From a bacterium (lineage in GTDB: Bacteria > Eisenbacteria > RBG-16-71-46 > CAIMUX01): DNA of 64,000 nt. Where the stretch lies: NCBI GenBank assembly GCA_030431975.1, contig JAUIHP010000006.1, positions 186,001 through 250,000 on the forward strand, written 5' to 3'. The notes under the pieces were generated by a model. It saw nothing but the letters and a program-made list of their open reading frames with translations. It was not told the DNA's origin and did no database searches. Numbering within the stretch: the stretch's first letter is position 1; each line of letters starts with the position of its first letter. A program made the translations under genes and the position numbers. Of the stretch, positions 35,783 through 43,867 are shown in pieces.

Positions 35783-37009
35783 ATGCCAACAAACAAACTT
35801 GATCCCGCGCTCATCGCCGAAGTTCAGGCCCTTCATGACGAAGGACGTACCAAGTCTCCGGAACGAGTCATTGTCGACTTCGTACCTCCGAGAGACGGGT
35901 TGGGACCGCGCTACAAGCTGGAGGGTTCCGATCAGGAGTTCCTCCGTCTCAATTCGAACTCGTACCTCTCTCTTTCACACCATCCGGAACTGATCCGCGC
36001 GGCTGACGAAGCGACCCACCGGTTCGGTGTCGGACCCGGCGCTGTCCGTTTCATCGACGGAACGTTCTCTCAGCATGTGTCTCTCGAGAATCGTATCGCC
36101 GCGTTCACCGGAAAACCGGCCGCCAAGATCTTCAACTCCGCCTACACCGCGAATCTCGGGCTGGCACTTTCGTTGGCCGGACCCACGACCTATTGGATCG
36201 GCGACGAACTGAATCACAACTGCATCATCCGCGGGATGCGCATCGCGAACGTTCCGCGGTCGAACCGCTCCATCTTCCAACACAACGACGTCACCCATCT
36301 GAAAGAACTCCTCGAATCGGTTCCGTCGGAAATGAAGCGCGTGGTCATCATCTTTGACGGCATCTTCTCGATGCGTGGTGATGTCACTCCACTCGCGGAT
36401 ATCCAGAAGCTGGCAGAGACGTACCACGACCGCTTTCCCGAAGGGGTCATTACGGTCATGGATGACTCGCACGGAATCGGAGCCTTTGGCAAGACCGGGC
36501 GAGGAACAGAGGAACACTCCGAAACAGCGGCCGACATCATCGTCGGGACCTTCGGAAAAGCCTTCGGCGTCAACGGCGGCTTCATCGTCGGGTCTCCCGC
36601 CGTGATCGAGATCGTTCGACAGAAGGCCGACACCTACATCTACACGAACCCACTTTCCGTCGCGGACTGCGCGGCAGCCGAAGCCTCCGTCTCCATCGTC
36701 GACGGACCCGAAGGACGCGAACGCCTCGACGGACTTCGGCAGCGGATCGCACAGTTCCGGTCCGGCGTCGATGCCATCGGGCTCGAATCGATCGACGGTC
36801 CGCATCCCGTCGTGCCGGTGCTCGTGCGTGACACGCTCAAGGTGAGGCAGCACGTATCCGCGCTCTTCGAGAAAGGGTTACTCGTCGTCGGCCTGACGTT
36901 CCCCGTCGTGCCCAAGGGAGACGAGACGATTCGCTTCCAGATCAATGCGGCGCACACCGAGGCCGATATCGACGCAGCACTCAAAGCACTTCGCGAAGTC
37001 GCCGGTTAA
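35783..37009 (+). CDS. Alpha-oxoamine synthase family PLP enzyme (glycine C-acetyltransferase-like)
   Basis: 408 residues. PLP-dependent Claisen condensation of an amino acid with an acyl-CoA. Visible: substrate loop LNSNSYLSLSHHPEL, GVGPGAVRFIDGTFSQH, cofactor Asp in VMDDSHGIGAFG and the Schiff-base lysine in VGTFGKAFG. Closest in pattern to 2-amino-3-ketobutyrate CoA ligase and serine palmitoyltransferase-type members rather than BioF, but sequence alone does not separate them. The frame is open to 35705; ATG 35783 (MPTNKLDP) is chosen from the presence of a GAGG site and normal family length. Followed 11 nt later by a SprT-like gene. Confidence 0.9.
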   Translation: MPTNKLDPALIAEVQALHDEGRTKSPERVIVDFVPPRDGLGPRYKLEGSDQEFLRLNSNSYLSLSHHPELIRAADEATHRFGVGPGAVRFIDGTFSQHVSLENRIAAFTGKPAAKIFNSAYTANLGLALSLAGPTTYWIGDELNHNCIIRGMRIANVPRSNRSIFQHNDVTHLKELLESVPSEMKRVVIIFDGIFSMRGDVTPLADIQKLAETYHDRFPEGVITVMDDSHGIGAFGKTGRGTEEHSETAADIIVGTFGKAFGVNGGFIVGSPAVIEIVRQKADTYIYTNPLSVADCAAAEASVSIVDGPEGRERLDGLRQRIAQFRSGVDAIGLESIDGPHPVVPVLVRDTLKVRQHVSALFEKGLLVVGLTFPVVPKGDETIRFQINAAHTEADIDAALKALREVAG

Positions 37010-37020
37010 GAGGAATCGTC

Positions 37021-37482
37021 TTGGACGCAAATGACGACACCACACCGACCGGCGAGGACGTGCGACGCCTCCTTCGTCACTGGGGAGCCCTGTGGGACGT
37101 CGATGAATTGGATCGCGTTCTCGTTCGGACATCGTCCCGAATGTTTACGACGCTCGGAAACTACCGGCCCCATCGCGACGAGATCCGGCTCGCCTCACAT
37201 CTCTATGAAGTCGGCGGCCCCGACCTGTGGCAGGAAGTGCTTTGTCACGAAGCTGCGCACGCCGCGGTTTGGCGAAAGCACGGCCGGAGCGTCGCGGCGC
37301 ACGGGCCGGAGTGGAAAGGCTTGATGAAGGCCGCCGGGTATTCCAGCAGGGCAACGTTGCCGACGACCCCGGAGTTGGCCGACTACATTCGACAACGGCG
37401 ACAGGCACGCCCACCACGACGGCGTCGTCGTCGTGTCAAGGTGTCGCTACCTAGGTTGCTGCGCTGGATGACGGCCGAGTAG
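37021..37482 (+). CDS. SprT-like zinc metalloprotein
   Basis: 153 residues. The core CHEAAHAAVWRKHG holds the HExxH zinc site, followed by the third-ligand region AAHGPEWKGLM, as in SprT/spartan-like domains. The C-terminus is extremely basic (RRQARPPRRRRRR), consistent with nucleic acid binding. SprT-like proteins are linked to DNA-protein crosslink repair in eukaryotes; the bacterial role is unclear. Start is TTG at 37021 with AAGAGGA 6 nt upstream. Cotranscribed with the oxoamine synthase gene. Convergent with the DUF4249 gene. Confidence 0.85.
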   Translation: MDANDDTTPTGEDVRRLLRHWGALWDVDELDRVLVRTSSRMFTTLGNYRPHRDEIRLASHLYEVGGPDLWQEVLCHEAAHAAVWRKHGRSVAAHGPEWKGLMKAAGYSSRATLPTTPELADYIRQRRQARPPRRRRRRVKVSLPRLLRWMTAE

Positions 37483-37494
37483 CCCGCGCTCGAG

Positions 37495-38463
37495 CTACGG
37501 CCGCGGCTTGACGAAGAATCCGATCGAATCGACCGCCGCGCTTCCGAAGAGTCCGATTCCGCCTTCGATATTGAAGATCGGCCGCTCGAAGTTGTCCCCG
37601 ATCTGCCCGCCGAAGCCCGGTCCGCCGCCGCTCAGCTCCGGGGCGGAGCGGACCAGGTCGTAGAAGTTCTGATCCATGGCGTAGATCTTGACCTTGTAGC
37701 GTCCTTCGAAGTAGATGGCAAACCACGGGAGGCGCAACGTCCCGTCCTCTCCTGCCAAGGGAGGCGAAGACCCGATGCGGTCCAGATCTTCGAAGTCTTC
37801 TTCCTCGAAGAAGTCGGGGTCGATCACGTAGTCGGAATCGAGATCGAGACTGAAGATCCCGACCTGAAACGCGGGCACGTCCGGACGCTCGAACTGAGCT
37901 TCGAGAAGTCCGACGGAATAGACGACCTCGTTCTCCTTGTAGACCTGATCCGGGAAAGTGACCTCGTCGTAGTGCGTCAGAGTTTGCATGGTCGACTCAC
38001 CCGCCTCGTCGAGAATAACCCACTCGGGAATACTGAAAGCAGGCGGCGTCGTGGTCGTTGCGGTGAGCCGTTCCTCCGCCCAGGTCACGATCTCGAGATC
38101 GTATCGCGTGTCCGGCAGAACACGATGAACACCTCCGACACCCGGGGCCGGCTGGTAGGCAAAGATGTTTGGGTTGTACCGATACTCGATAGGATCCCCC
38201 AACACTTGTCCATCCCGCCAGATCCGGACAAGAAAGCGGGCGACATCGGGGACCGTGATCTGTTCGAGTTCGAACGTGGCGTCTGGATTGGCCGTTCTCG
38301 TCAAGCGCATTGCCGGAAGTGGACGACCGACGACCAGGAACCCATCCAGGACGAGGACTCCGACGTCGTCGGGAACCAGCAGTTCGCCCAGGTTTCGGTC
38401 GGCGGAACAGCCTCCGACGAAGAGCCAGGCGGCGAGAAGACAGGAAAGAAATCTACGCGACAC
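37495..38463 (-). CDS. DUF4249-type lipoprotein partner of a TonB-dependent receptor
   Basis: 322 residues. Signal peptide with lipobox VGGC (Cys about residue 19) after a basic start (SRRFLSCLLAAWLFVGG). Beta-rich body with a carboxy-terminal Gly-rich end (FNIEGGIGLFGSAAVDSIG) as in DUF4249 proteins, which are often encoded next to TonB receptors of Bacteroidota. Start: GTG at 38463, AGAGG 5 nt upstream; the ATG-started longer frame to 38493 overlaps the receptor gene. It is separated from the receptor stop by 10 nt, so the two are one operon and probably one envelope complex. Ligand unknown. Confidence 0.84.
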   Translation of the reverse strand: MSRRFLSCLLAAWLFVGGCSADRNLGELLVPDDVGVLVLDGFLVVGRPLPAMRLTRTANPDATFELEQITVPDVARFLVRIWRDGQVLGDPIEYRYNPNIFAYQPAPGVGGVHRVLPDTRYDLEIVTWAEERLTATTTTPPAFSIPEWVILDEAGESTMQTLTHYDEVTFPDQVYKENEVVYSVGLLEAQFERPDVPAFQVGIFSLDLDSDYVIDPDFFEEEDFEDLDRIGSSPPLAGEDGTLRLPWFAIYFEGRYKVKIYAMDQNFYDLVRSAPELSGGGPGFGGQIGDNFERPIFNIEGGIGLFGSAAVDSIGFFVKPRP

Positions 38464-38473
38464 GTTTTCCTCT

Positions 38474-40807
38474 TTAGAAGTCGAACTCGACACCCAGACT
38501 CGGGATCAAGGGGAGCATCTTGAAAACCTCCGGCATCGTCGAAAGGTCTTCGGTGTTGTACTGGACGAACCATTCGTTACGTCGACTATAGATGTTGAAG
38601 ACTTGAACCATCCACTTGGCCTGCTTGCCGAACATGGTGAAATCGCGGGTCACGCTGACGTCCATCCGGTGATAGGGAAGAAGACGTGCAGAGTTGCGTT
38701 CCCCAGGGAGGACGAAGACTTCGTAGAGGTCCTCGGTCGGGTTCTGTAGAGCGTAGAGTGCTGTCGCCGGGGTGAAGGCCTGCCCCGTTCCGTAGACCAG
38801 ACTCGCGCCATACGTCCACGGTCCCCGCTTCCAGGTGGCGACGGCACTGAAGTCGTTCCTTCGGTCGTACTTCGGCGGAAAGGGATCTCCCCCGTTGAGT
38901 TCGGAGAATGTGCGCCGCGTCCAACCCAGGGTGTAGCCGATCCATCCGGTCAGATTGCCGACTCTGCGTTGAGCAAAGAGTTCGACGCCGGACGCCCAGC
39001 CCGATCCGTCGGTGACGAAGAGCGTCTCTGCGGTGATCTCCTCCTGATCCGGAGTGACGCGGTTGTCGAGGACGACGAGGTTGGCCAGATCGGTGAAGTA
39101 GTACTCCGCCGTGTACTGGAACTCGTCCGAAGGTTCGTACTCGAGTCCGAAGACGATCTGTTTGGACTGCCCCGGCTCGGCGGTTTCATCGATCGGCACG
39201 TAGAAGTCACCGGCACTGAAACCCTCGGTGGTGATGAGCTGCAGATACTGATTGTAGAGGCCACCTCCGAGCTTCATCCGCCATTGGTCGTTCAGACGTT
39301 GTCCGATGGAGAACCGAGGTTCGGCCAGATAGCGATCCCCGTCGCTGAAGTACCGGCCGCGAAGTCCCGTTTGGATCCGCGTCGTCTCCGTCGCCTGCCA
39401 GTCGTCCTGAATGTAGACGGACACGTCATAGGGAGTTCGCTCGTAGTCGAGTTGTTCATCTTCGTTGAACGTCTGTTTGAACTCGAACTTGTAGGTCGAC
39501 GCCAGCACTCCGGTCGTCCAGCGGCGGTTGGAGTTGAGTTCGTAGGTCACATCGGCTCTTGCCGAGAGATCGAAGAGTCGGTTGTCCACGGAGAACGGCG
39601 TCGTGAAGATCTGGACGTCGTTGTCGCTTCGGTACTCGCTCATTGACAAGCGGAAGTTAGTGAGGAAGGCGGTGGCGAAGATGTGGCTGTAGCTCGTGGA
39701 GAGCAGGGTGTTTCCCCAACGAAGGTTGATGAAGCTGTCTTCGTCCAGGTCGAAGCGAAGGTTGTCCCGTCCGTTGTAGGCCGAAACGGTGACCTGGTCG
39801 CCATCCCGCGACTCATAGAAGTACTTTCCGTTCAGGTCGTAGAAGTAGTAGGACGGGATCTCGTTGTCCTCGGTTCTGATGGCGCTGAGGAGAGGCTCGA
39901 GGAAGGTCCTGCGTGCGCCGAAGAGCCATCCGCCCCGCGAGCCCGCTTTGCCCTGCATGGTGACCCGACTCGTGATCGTGCTCAGTCCGGCGAAACCTTC
40001 GAACTCGTCGACCTTGGGATCCTTCGTTTGGATCTCGACAACCCCGCCCAGACGTCCGCCGTACTCCGCCGGGTAAGCGCCCTTGTAGAGTTTGACCCGG
40101 TCAACAAGGTCCCCGTTGAATGTGGAGAAGAATCCGAAGGCGTGAGTCGGGTTGTAGACCGGAACCTGGTCGAGCAGAACCAACGTTTGGTCCGGGCCCC
40201 CTCCGCGAATATAGAGGCCACTGGAGATGTCAGACGCCGCCTGCACTCCGGGAAGAAGCTGAAGGCTTCGGATCGGATCGAATTCGCCGATCGACGGCAG
40301 CGCCTTGAGCGCCTCGGTGTCCAGGGAGACCAGACCCGTCTGCACTTCCTTTTCCTTGGCCAGACGATCTCCGGTCACGTCGACCGGATCGAAGGGAAGG
40401 GCGCTTTCCGACATGCGAATGTCGAAGCGGGAGACCGGCTCGGTGACCCGGACCGTGTCCGTGCGTGTCTCGTATCCGATTCGACTCGCCATGACGCGGT
40501 ACGTTCCCGGTCGTAGCTTTTCGATGAGGTAGACACCGTCGCCATCACTGCTGGCTCCGCGACGTTCGTTTTCATCCGCCAAGAGGATGGCGACGACATT
40601 GACGAAGCCCAAGGCCTCCCGGGAGGCGCCGTCGGAGACTGTCCCGGTAAGGTTTGCTGCACGAGATGTGTGCGTAGCGCCCAGGGTGGTTGCGGCGATG
40701 AGCACGAGGAACGTGATGAGCCGGCGAGCTCGATTCATTCGCCGCATTGCGACAATGCGGCCCATCGCGACAGCTTTGATCGACGACATCTCGTCTGTTT
40801 CGGACAA
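38474..40807 (-). CDS. TonB-dependent outer-membrane receptor with carboxypeptidase-regulatory-like domain
   Basis: 777 residues. Signal sequence after a basic start (ITFLVLIAATTLGATHTSRAA), a CarboxypepD_reg-like domain (GTVSDGASREALGFVNV, TYRVMASRIGYETRTDTV), then the plug (RSLQLLPGVQAASDI, GLYIRGGGPDQTLVLLDQVP) and a 22-strand barrel to residue 777, ending in VEFDF. Imports a ligand using TonB energy; a cofactor or carbohydrate cannot be named. TTG start at 40807 has GGAGG 6 nt upstream; ATG at 40789 is the alternative. The DUF4249 lipoprotein follows. Confidence 0.93.
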   Translation of the reverse strand: MSETDEMSSIKAVAMGRIVAMRRMNRARRLITFLVLIAATTLGATHTSRAANLTGTVSDGASREALGFVNVVAILLADENERRGASSDGDGVYLIEKLRPGTYRVMASRIGYETRTDTVRVTEPVSRFDIRMSESALPFDPVDVTGDRLAKEKEVQTGLVSLDTEALKALPSIGEFDPIRSLQLLPGVQAASDISSGLYIRGGGPDQTLVLLDQVPVYNPTHAFGFFSTFNGDLVDRVKLYKGAYPAEYGGRLGGVVEIQTKDPKVDEFEGFAGLSTITSRVTMQGKAGSRGGWLFGARRTFLEPLLSAIRTEDNEIPSYYFYDLNGKYFYESRDGDQVTVSAYNGRDNLRFDLDEDSFINLRWGNTLLSTSYSHIFATAFLTNFRLSMSEYRSDNDVQIFTTPFSVDNRLFDLSARADVTYELNSNRRWTTGVLASTYKFEFKQTFNEDEQLDYERTPYDVSVYIQDDWQATETTRIQTGLRGRYFSDGDRYLAEPRFSIGQRLNDQWRMKLGGGLYNQYLQLITTEGFSAGDFYVPIDETAEPGQSKQIVFGLEYEPSDEFQYTAEYYFTDLANLVVLDNRVTPDQEEITAETLFVTDGSGWASGVELFAQRRVGNLTGWIGYTLGWTRRTFSELNGGDPFPPKYDRRNDFSAVATWKRGPWTYGASLVYGTGQAFTPATALYALQNPTEDLYEVFVLPGERNSARLLPYHRMDVSVTRDFTMFGKQAKWMVQVFNIYSRRNEWFVQYNTEDLSTMPEVFKMLPLIPSLGVEFDF

Positions 40808-40868
40808 CCTCGTCCTCCGAACCCGCCCGACTTTTCTCGCTCGTTGCTCAGCCCGGTCCTCGGGCTGC

Positions 40869-42581
40869 TTAGACCGGCAACTGTTCCAGTTCCTGAGCGA
40901 CCAGATCCATCAGCTCGCCGAGAAGCTGCGGTCCCAGATCGAATTTGCACCCGGCAACCTCGAAGAGCCGGGGCGCGCCCACGCTTCCGCCCAGGGTCTG
41001 CGCCTCGAGCAGCATGGTCACGGCTGCCCGCGGATCCTTCCGGTAGTTCCGGTAGACCTGTAGTGCGCCCAGCTGTGCGATGCCGTATTCGACGTAGTAG
41101 AAAGGAACGTGGTAGATGTGGAGCTGACGTTGCCAGCGGCGTTGAAGGACACCGTCCGCGACGTAAGAGTGGTCGAGAGGCGGCATATAGCGATCGTGCA
41201 GTTCGACGAACTTGGCGTTGCGCTCCTCATGAGTATGCTCGGGATTCGTGTAGAGCCAGTGCTGAAAGCCATCGATGACGGCGACCCAGCAGAGGATCCA
41301 AACCGTGCTTTCCCACTGCTCGCGTGCTGCCCGCTTACGATCCTCTTCGCGATCGTAGAACTGGTCGAGACTGTCGAGCATGAGAAGTTCCTGAGCCATG
41401 CTCGAGACTTCGCAGAACTCCATCGCAGCATGATCGAGCCAGATGAGCGGCTGCTCGCGACTCTGCACAGCGTGGATCGCGTGGCCCGCCTCGTGGACCA
41501 TAGTCGAGAGGTCGCGCTGCAGTCCGATGAAGTTTCCAAAGATGAACGGCCGGCGCTGCTCGCGCAACGTGGCTTGGTACGCGCCCGGCGCCTTTCCTTT
41601 GCGACTACCGATGTCCATGTTTTCGGAGAACGCATCGAAGCGGATGCCAAGTCGGGGATCGATTCGGTGGAAGAGCTGCGACGTCTTGTCTTTGAGAATG
41701 TCGACATCTTCGAAAGGGCGGAGCGGAGACCGGCCCTTTACATCCACATCCAGATCGAAAGGAGCCAAAGCGTCGACGCCGAGAGCCTCCCGACGCTCTT
41801 CGTGAATCTTGCGGAGAAGAGGCACGGCTGACTTCTCGATCGCATCATGGAACGTTTCACAATCAGATGGAGTGTAGTCCCGCCGCTTTTCTTTGAAGGC
41901 GACTTCACGATAGTCGGGAAGTCCGACGTTATCGGCCATCGCTTTCCTGAGTTCGAAAAGCTTGTCGAACTTGTGATCGAGTTCCGTTTCAACCGTAGCC
42001 AGCTTCTCGACCATGGCGACGAATGCACGACGCCGGAGGTCGCGGTCCGTGTTGTGGAAGAACTGCCTCATCTGTGGAGGCGTGTACTCCTTGCCATCAA
42101 ACTCGATGGTCATCCCACCCATGATTTCGTCGTACTCGTGGACGATTTCTTTGACCTGGGTTTCCAACGCCACGTTCTTCTCGTCGAACAACTCGACTTG
42201 CGTCGCAAGAACCCGGTCAACCTCGGCCCAACCCGACGTTTGGACGGACCGGCGGTGGGGAGAGTCGTAATAGCGCTTCGCCAACTTGAAGTCCCACTCC
42301 GTGGTCACCGGAGCGATGTTGCGGACGAAGTCCAGGTACTTTGCGCTTACGTCTTCGCTGATCGTGTCGCAGCTCGCGGCGATCTGGCGACGGGCGCGCT
42401 CTTCGTCGACGACGGACCGAAGTTCGCTCCAGCGAGTCAGCCACTGCTTAACGTCTTCCGGGGAATCCAGAGGAGTCTCGATAAGTCGTTCGTAGAGAGG
42501 CTTCAGTTCTTGGGCCGAGACCTCGAAATCAGCGGGGACGAAGGCGCGATTCAGAGGAGTAAGTTCGATCGTGGTCGTCAT
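40869..42581 (-). CDS. M3 family oligoendopeptidase (PepF-like)
   Basis: 570 residues. Zinc metallopeptidase cleaving short peptides in the cytoplasm. The active site HEAGH is seen in LSTMVHEAGHAIHAVQSRE, and the third ligand is in MEFCEVSSMAQELL. The layout with a C-terminal LGELMDLVAQELEQL fits M3B oligoendopeptidase F-like enzymes. An in-frame extension to 42731 is rejected because ATG 42581 has GGAG at normal distance and gives a regular N-terminus. Runs in the same direction as, but 61 nt upstream of, the TonB receptor. Confidence 0.93.
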   Translation of the reverse strand: MTTTIELTPLNRAFVPADFEVSAQELKPLYERLIETPLDSPEDVKQWLTRWSELRSVVDEERARRQIAASCDTISEDVSAKYLDFVRNIAPVTTEWDFKLAKRYYDSPHRRSVQTSGWAEVDRVLATQVELFDEKNVALETQVKEIVHEYDEIMGGMTIEFDGKEYTPPQMRQFFHNTDRDLRRRAFVAMVEKLATVETELDHKFDKLFELRKAMADNVGLPDYREVAFKEKRRDYTPSDCETFHDAIEKSAVPLLRKIHEERREALGVDALAPFDLDVDVKGRSPLRPFEDVDILKDKTSQLFHRIDPRLGIRFDAFSENMDIGSRKGKAPGAYQATLREQRRPFIFGNFIGLQRDLSTMVHEAGHAIHAVQSREQPLIWLDHAAMEFCEVSSMAQELLMLDSLDQFYDREEDRKRAAREQWESTVWILCWVAVIDGFQHWLYTNPEHTHEERNAKFVELHDRYMPPLDHSYVADGVLQRRWQRQLHIYHVPFYYVEYGIAQLGALQVYRNYRKDPRAAVTMLLEAQTLGGSVGAPRLFEVAGCKFDLGPQLLGELMDLVAQELEQLPV

Positions 42582-42825
42582 GAGGAAGGCTCCATTGGAG
42601 TGGCGTTCACCGGTCCGGCGAGGTTCTGCGGAAACGAGTTCTAGAGTTTCTGTTAGGGAGGTGGGGCGGGTCAACCTAAGAGGGCTCGGAGATGCGCGGT
42701 CACGCGGGTGCGGAGCATCAGTCAGAATCAAGCTAAGAGGCTGTGGGGCAATACTATAACCGCACCTGAGTCGGTAACTGTTCCTGGACCATCCAGGCGG
42801 GGGGAGGTCCAGATCTTGCAGGGCC

Positions 42826-42866
42826 GGAAAACAAACTCCTCGCCCGCATTTCAGTGGACGAGGAGT
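42826..42866 (-). terminator. Terminator of the carbonic anhydrase gene
   Basis: On the minus strand ACTCCTCG (42859-42866) pairs with CGAGGAGT (42835-42842), a perfect 8-bp stem with a 16-nt loop, followed by TTTGTTTT. Lies 31 nt after the carbonic anhydrase stop. The remaining part of the 315-nt gap to the peptidase (42582-42825) shows no gene. Confidence 0.75.
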
Positions 42867-42896
42867 CTCTACCTAACCCTGATTGGGCAAGACCAG

Positions 42897-43691
42897 CTAG
42901 TGATTGCCTCCGGCGTGGTCATGGCCCTTCGAGGCATCGCCGCCCGCGTGCTGCGGGTCCTTTGGCGGATTCTTGAGAATCGATCCGAGATTCGGGTGCT
43001 CGCCGAGCCAGCGAACCTTACCCGTTTCCAACTCATAGACGGCACCGACAACCTGCACCTTCCCCTGGTCGGCCAGCTTGTGGACTCCCGGGCTGTTGGT
43101 GAGCAGGTCTTCGATCGCCTGCATAACGTTGGAACGGACGGCAAACGGAACGAGGTCCTTGCCCTTCAACCGCGGATGTATCCGACGGGACTCCGCCACG
43201 GCCGGCTCGATGTTGTCAAGCAGGGCGGGGAGGCTGCCGTCGAGTTCAGCTCCCTCGACGACGGCGGTAACGGCTCCGCAACCCTCATGACCGAGGACCA
43301 TGACAAGCTGGGTGCCGAGGTGCTCCGCGCCGTACTCGATGGAAGCGATCTGATCCGTGTCGCAGACGTTTCCCGCTACGCGAATGATGAACGTGTCGCC
43401 GATGCCCTGATCGAACACCGTCTCGATCGGGACGCGCGAATCGGAGCAACCGATGATCGTGACGAACGGGTTCTGTCCTTTGGCGGTGTTGAAACGCCGC
43501 TGACGATCGAGGTGCGGATGCATCAACCGTCCGGAGACGAAACGTTCATTCCCCTCCTTCAGAATTTCCTGAGCCTCACTTGCGGACACGCTGGAACTGC
43601 TTCCTGCATCAGCCGGGGACGGAGCCGTCAAGATTCCAAGAGTGACGGCTATAGGTAGAACTTGGGCGGGACGGAACAGCTTTGATTTCAA
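42897..43691 (-). CDS. Beta-class carbonic anhydrase, exported
   Basis: 264 residues. Reversible CO2 hydration. Zinc ligands and active site: CSDSR (IIGCSDSRVP) and HxxC (LGHEGCGAV), with the Asp-Arg dyad in CSDSR. A cleavable signal peptide (FRPAQVLPIAVTLGILTAPSPADA) directs it to the periplasm, less usual than the cytosolic form. The tail is His-rich (GGDASKGHDHAGGNH) and may bind metal. Start is TTG at 43691, with AAGGAG 7 nt upstream; the frame is open to 43970 but that part overlaps the M16 gene. Ends in a good terminator. Confidence 0.93.
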   Translation of the reverse strand: MKSKLFRPAQVLPIAVTLGILTAPSPADAGSSSSVSASEAQEILKEGNERFVSGRLMHPHLDRQRRFNTAKGQNPFVTIIGCSDSRVPIETVFDQGIGDTFIIRVAGNVCDTDQIASIEYGAEHLGTQLVMVLGHEGCGAVTAVVEGAELDGSLPALLDNIEPAVAESRRIHPRLKGKDLVPFAVRSNVMQAIEDLLTNSPGVHKLADQGKVQVVGAVYELETGKVRWLGEHPNLGSILKNPPKDPQHAGGDASKGHDHAGGNH

Positions 43692-43867
43692 CGTGGGTCT
43701 CCTTGCTTTGCAGGGTGGGGTCTGACCTCCAACCCTCTCATGGCATCGTCGGGAAACCCTTATTCCTTTAGTTGCGGGAGGCAGGGCCCGCCGTCTCCGC
43801 GCGTGGGTCCTGTCTTTCGTTTTCTGAATCGGCTGGATCCGGCCATTTTCTACGGTAGGAGCTCGTC

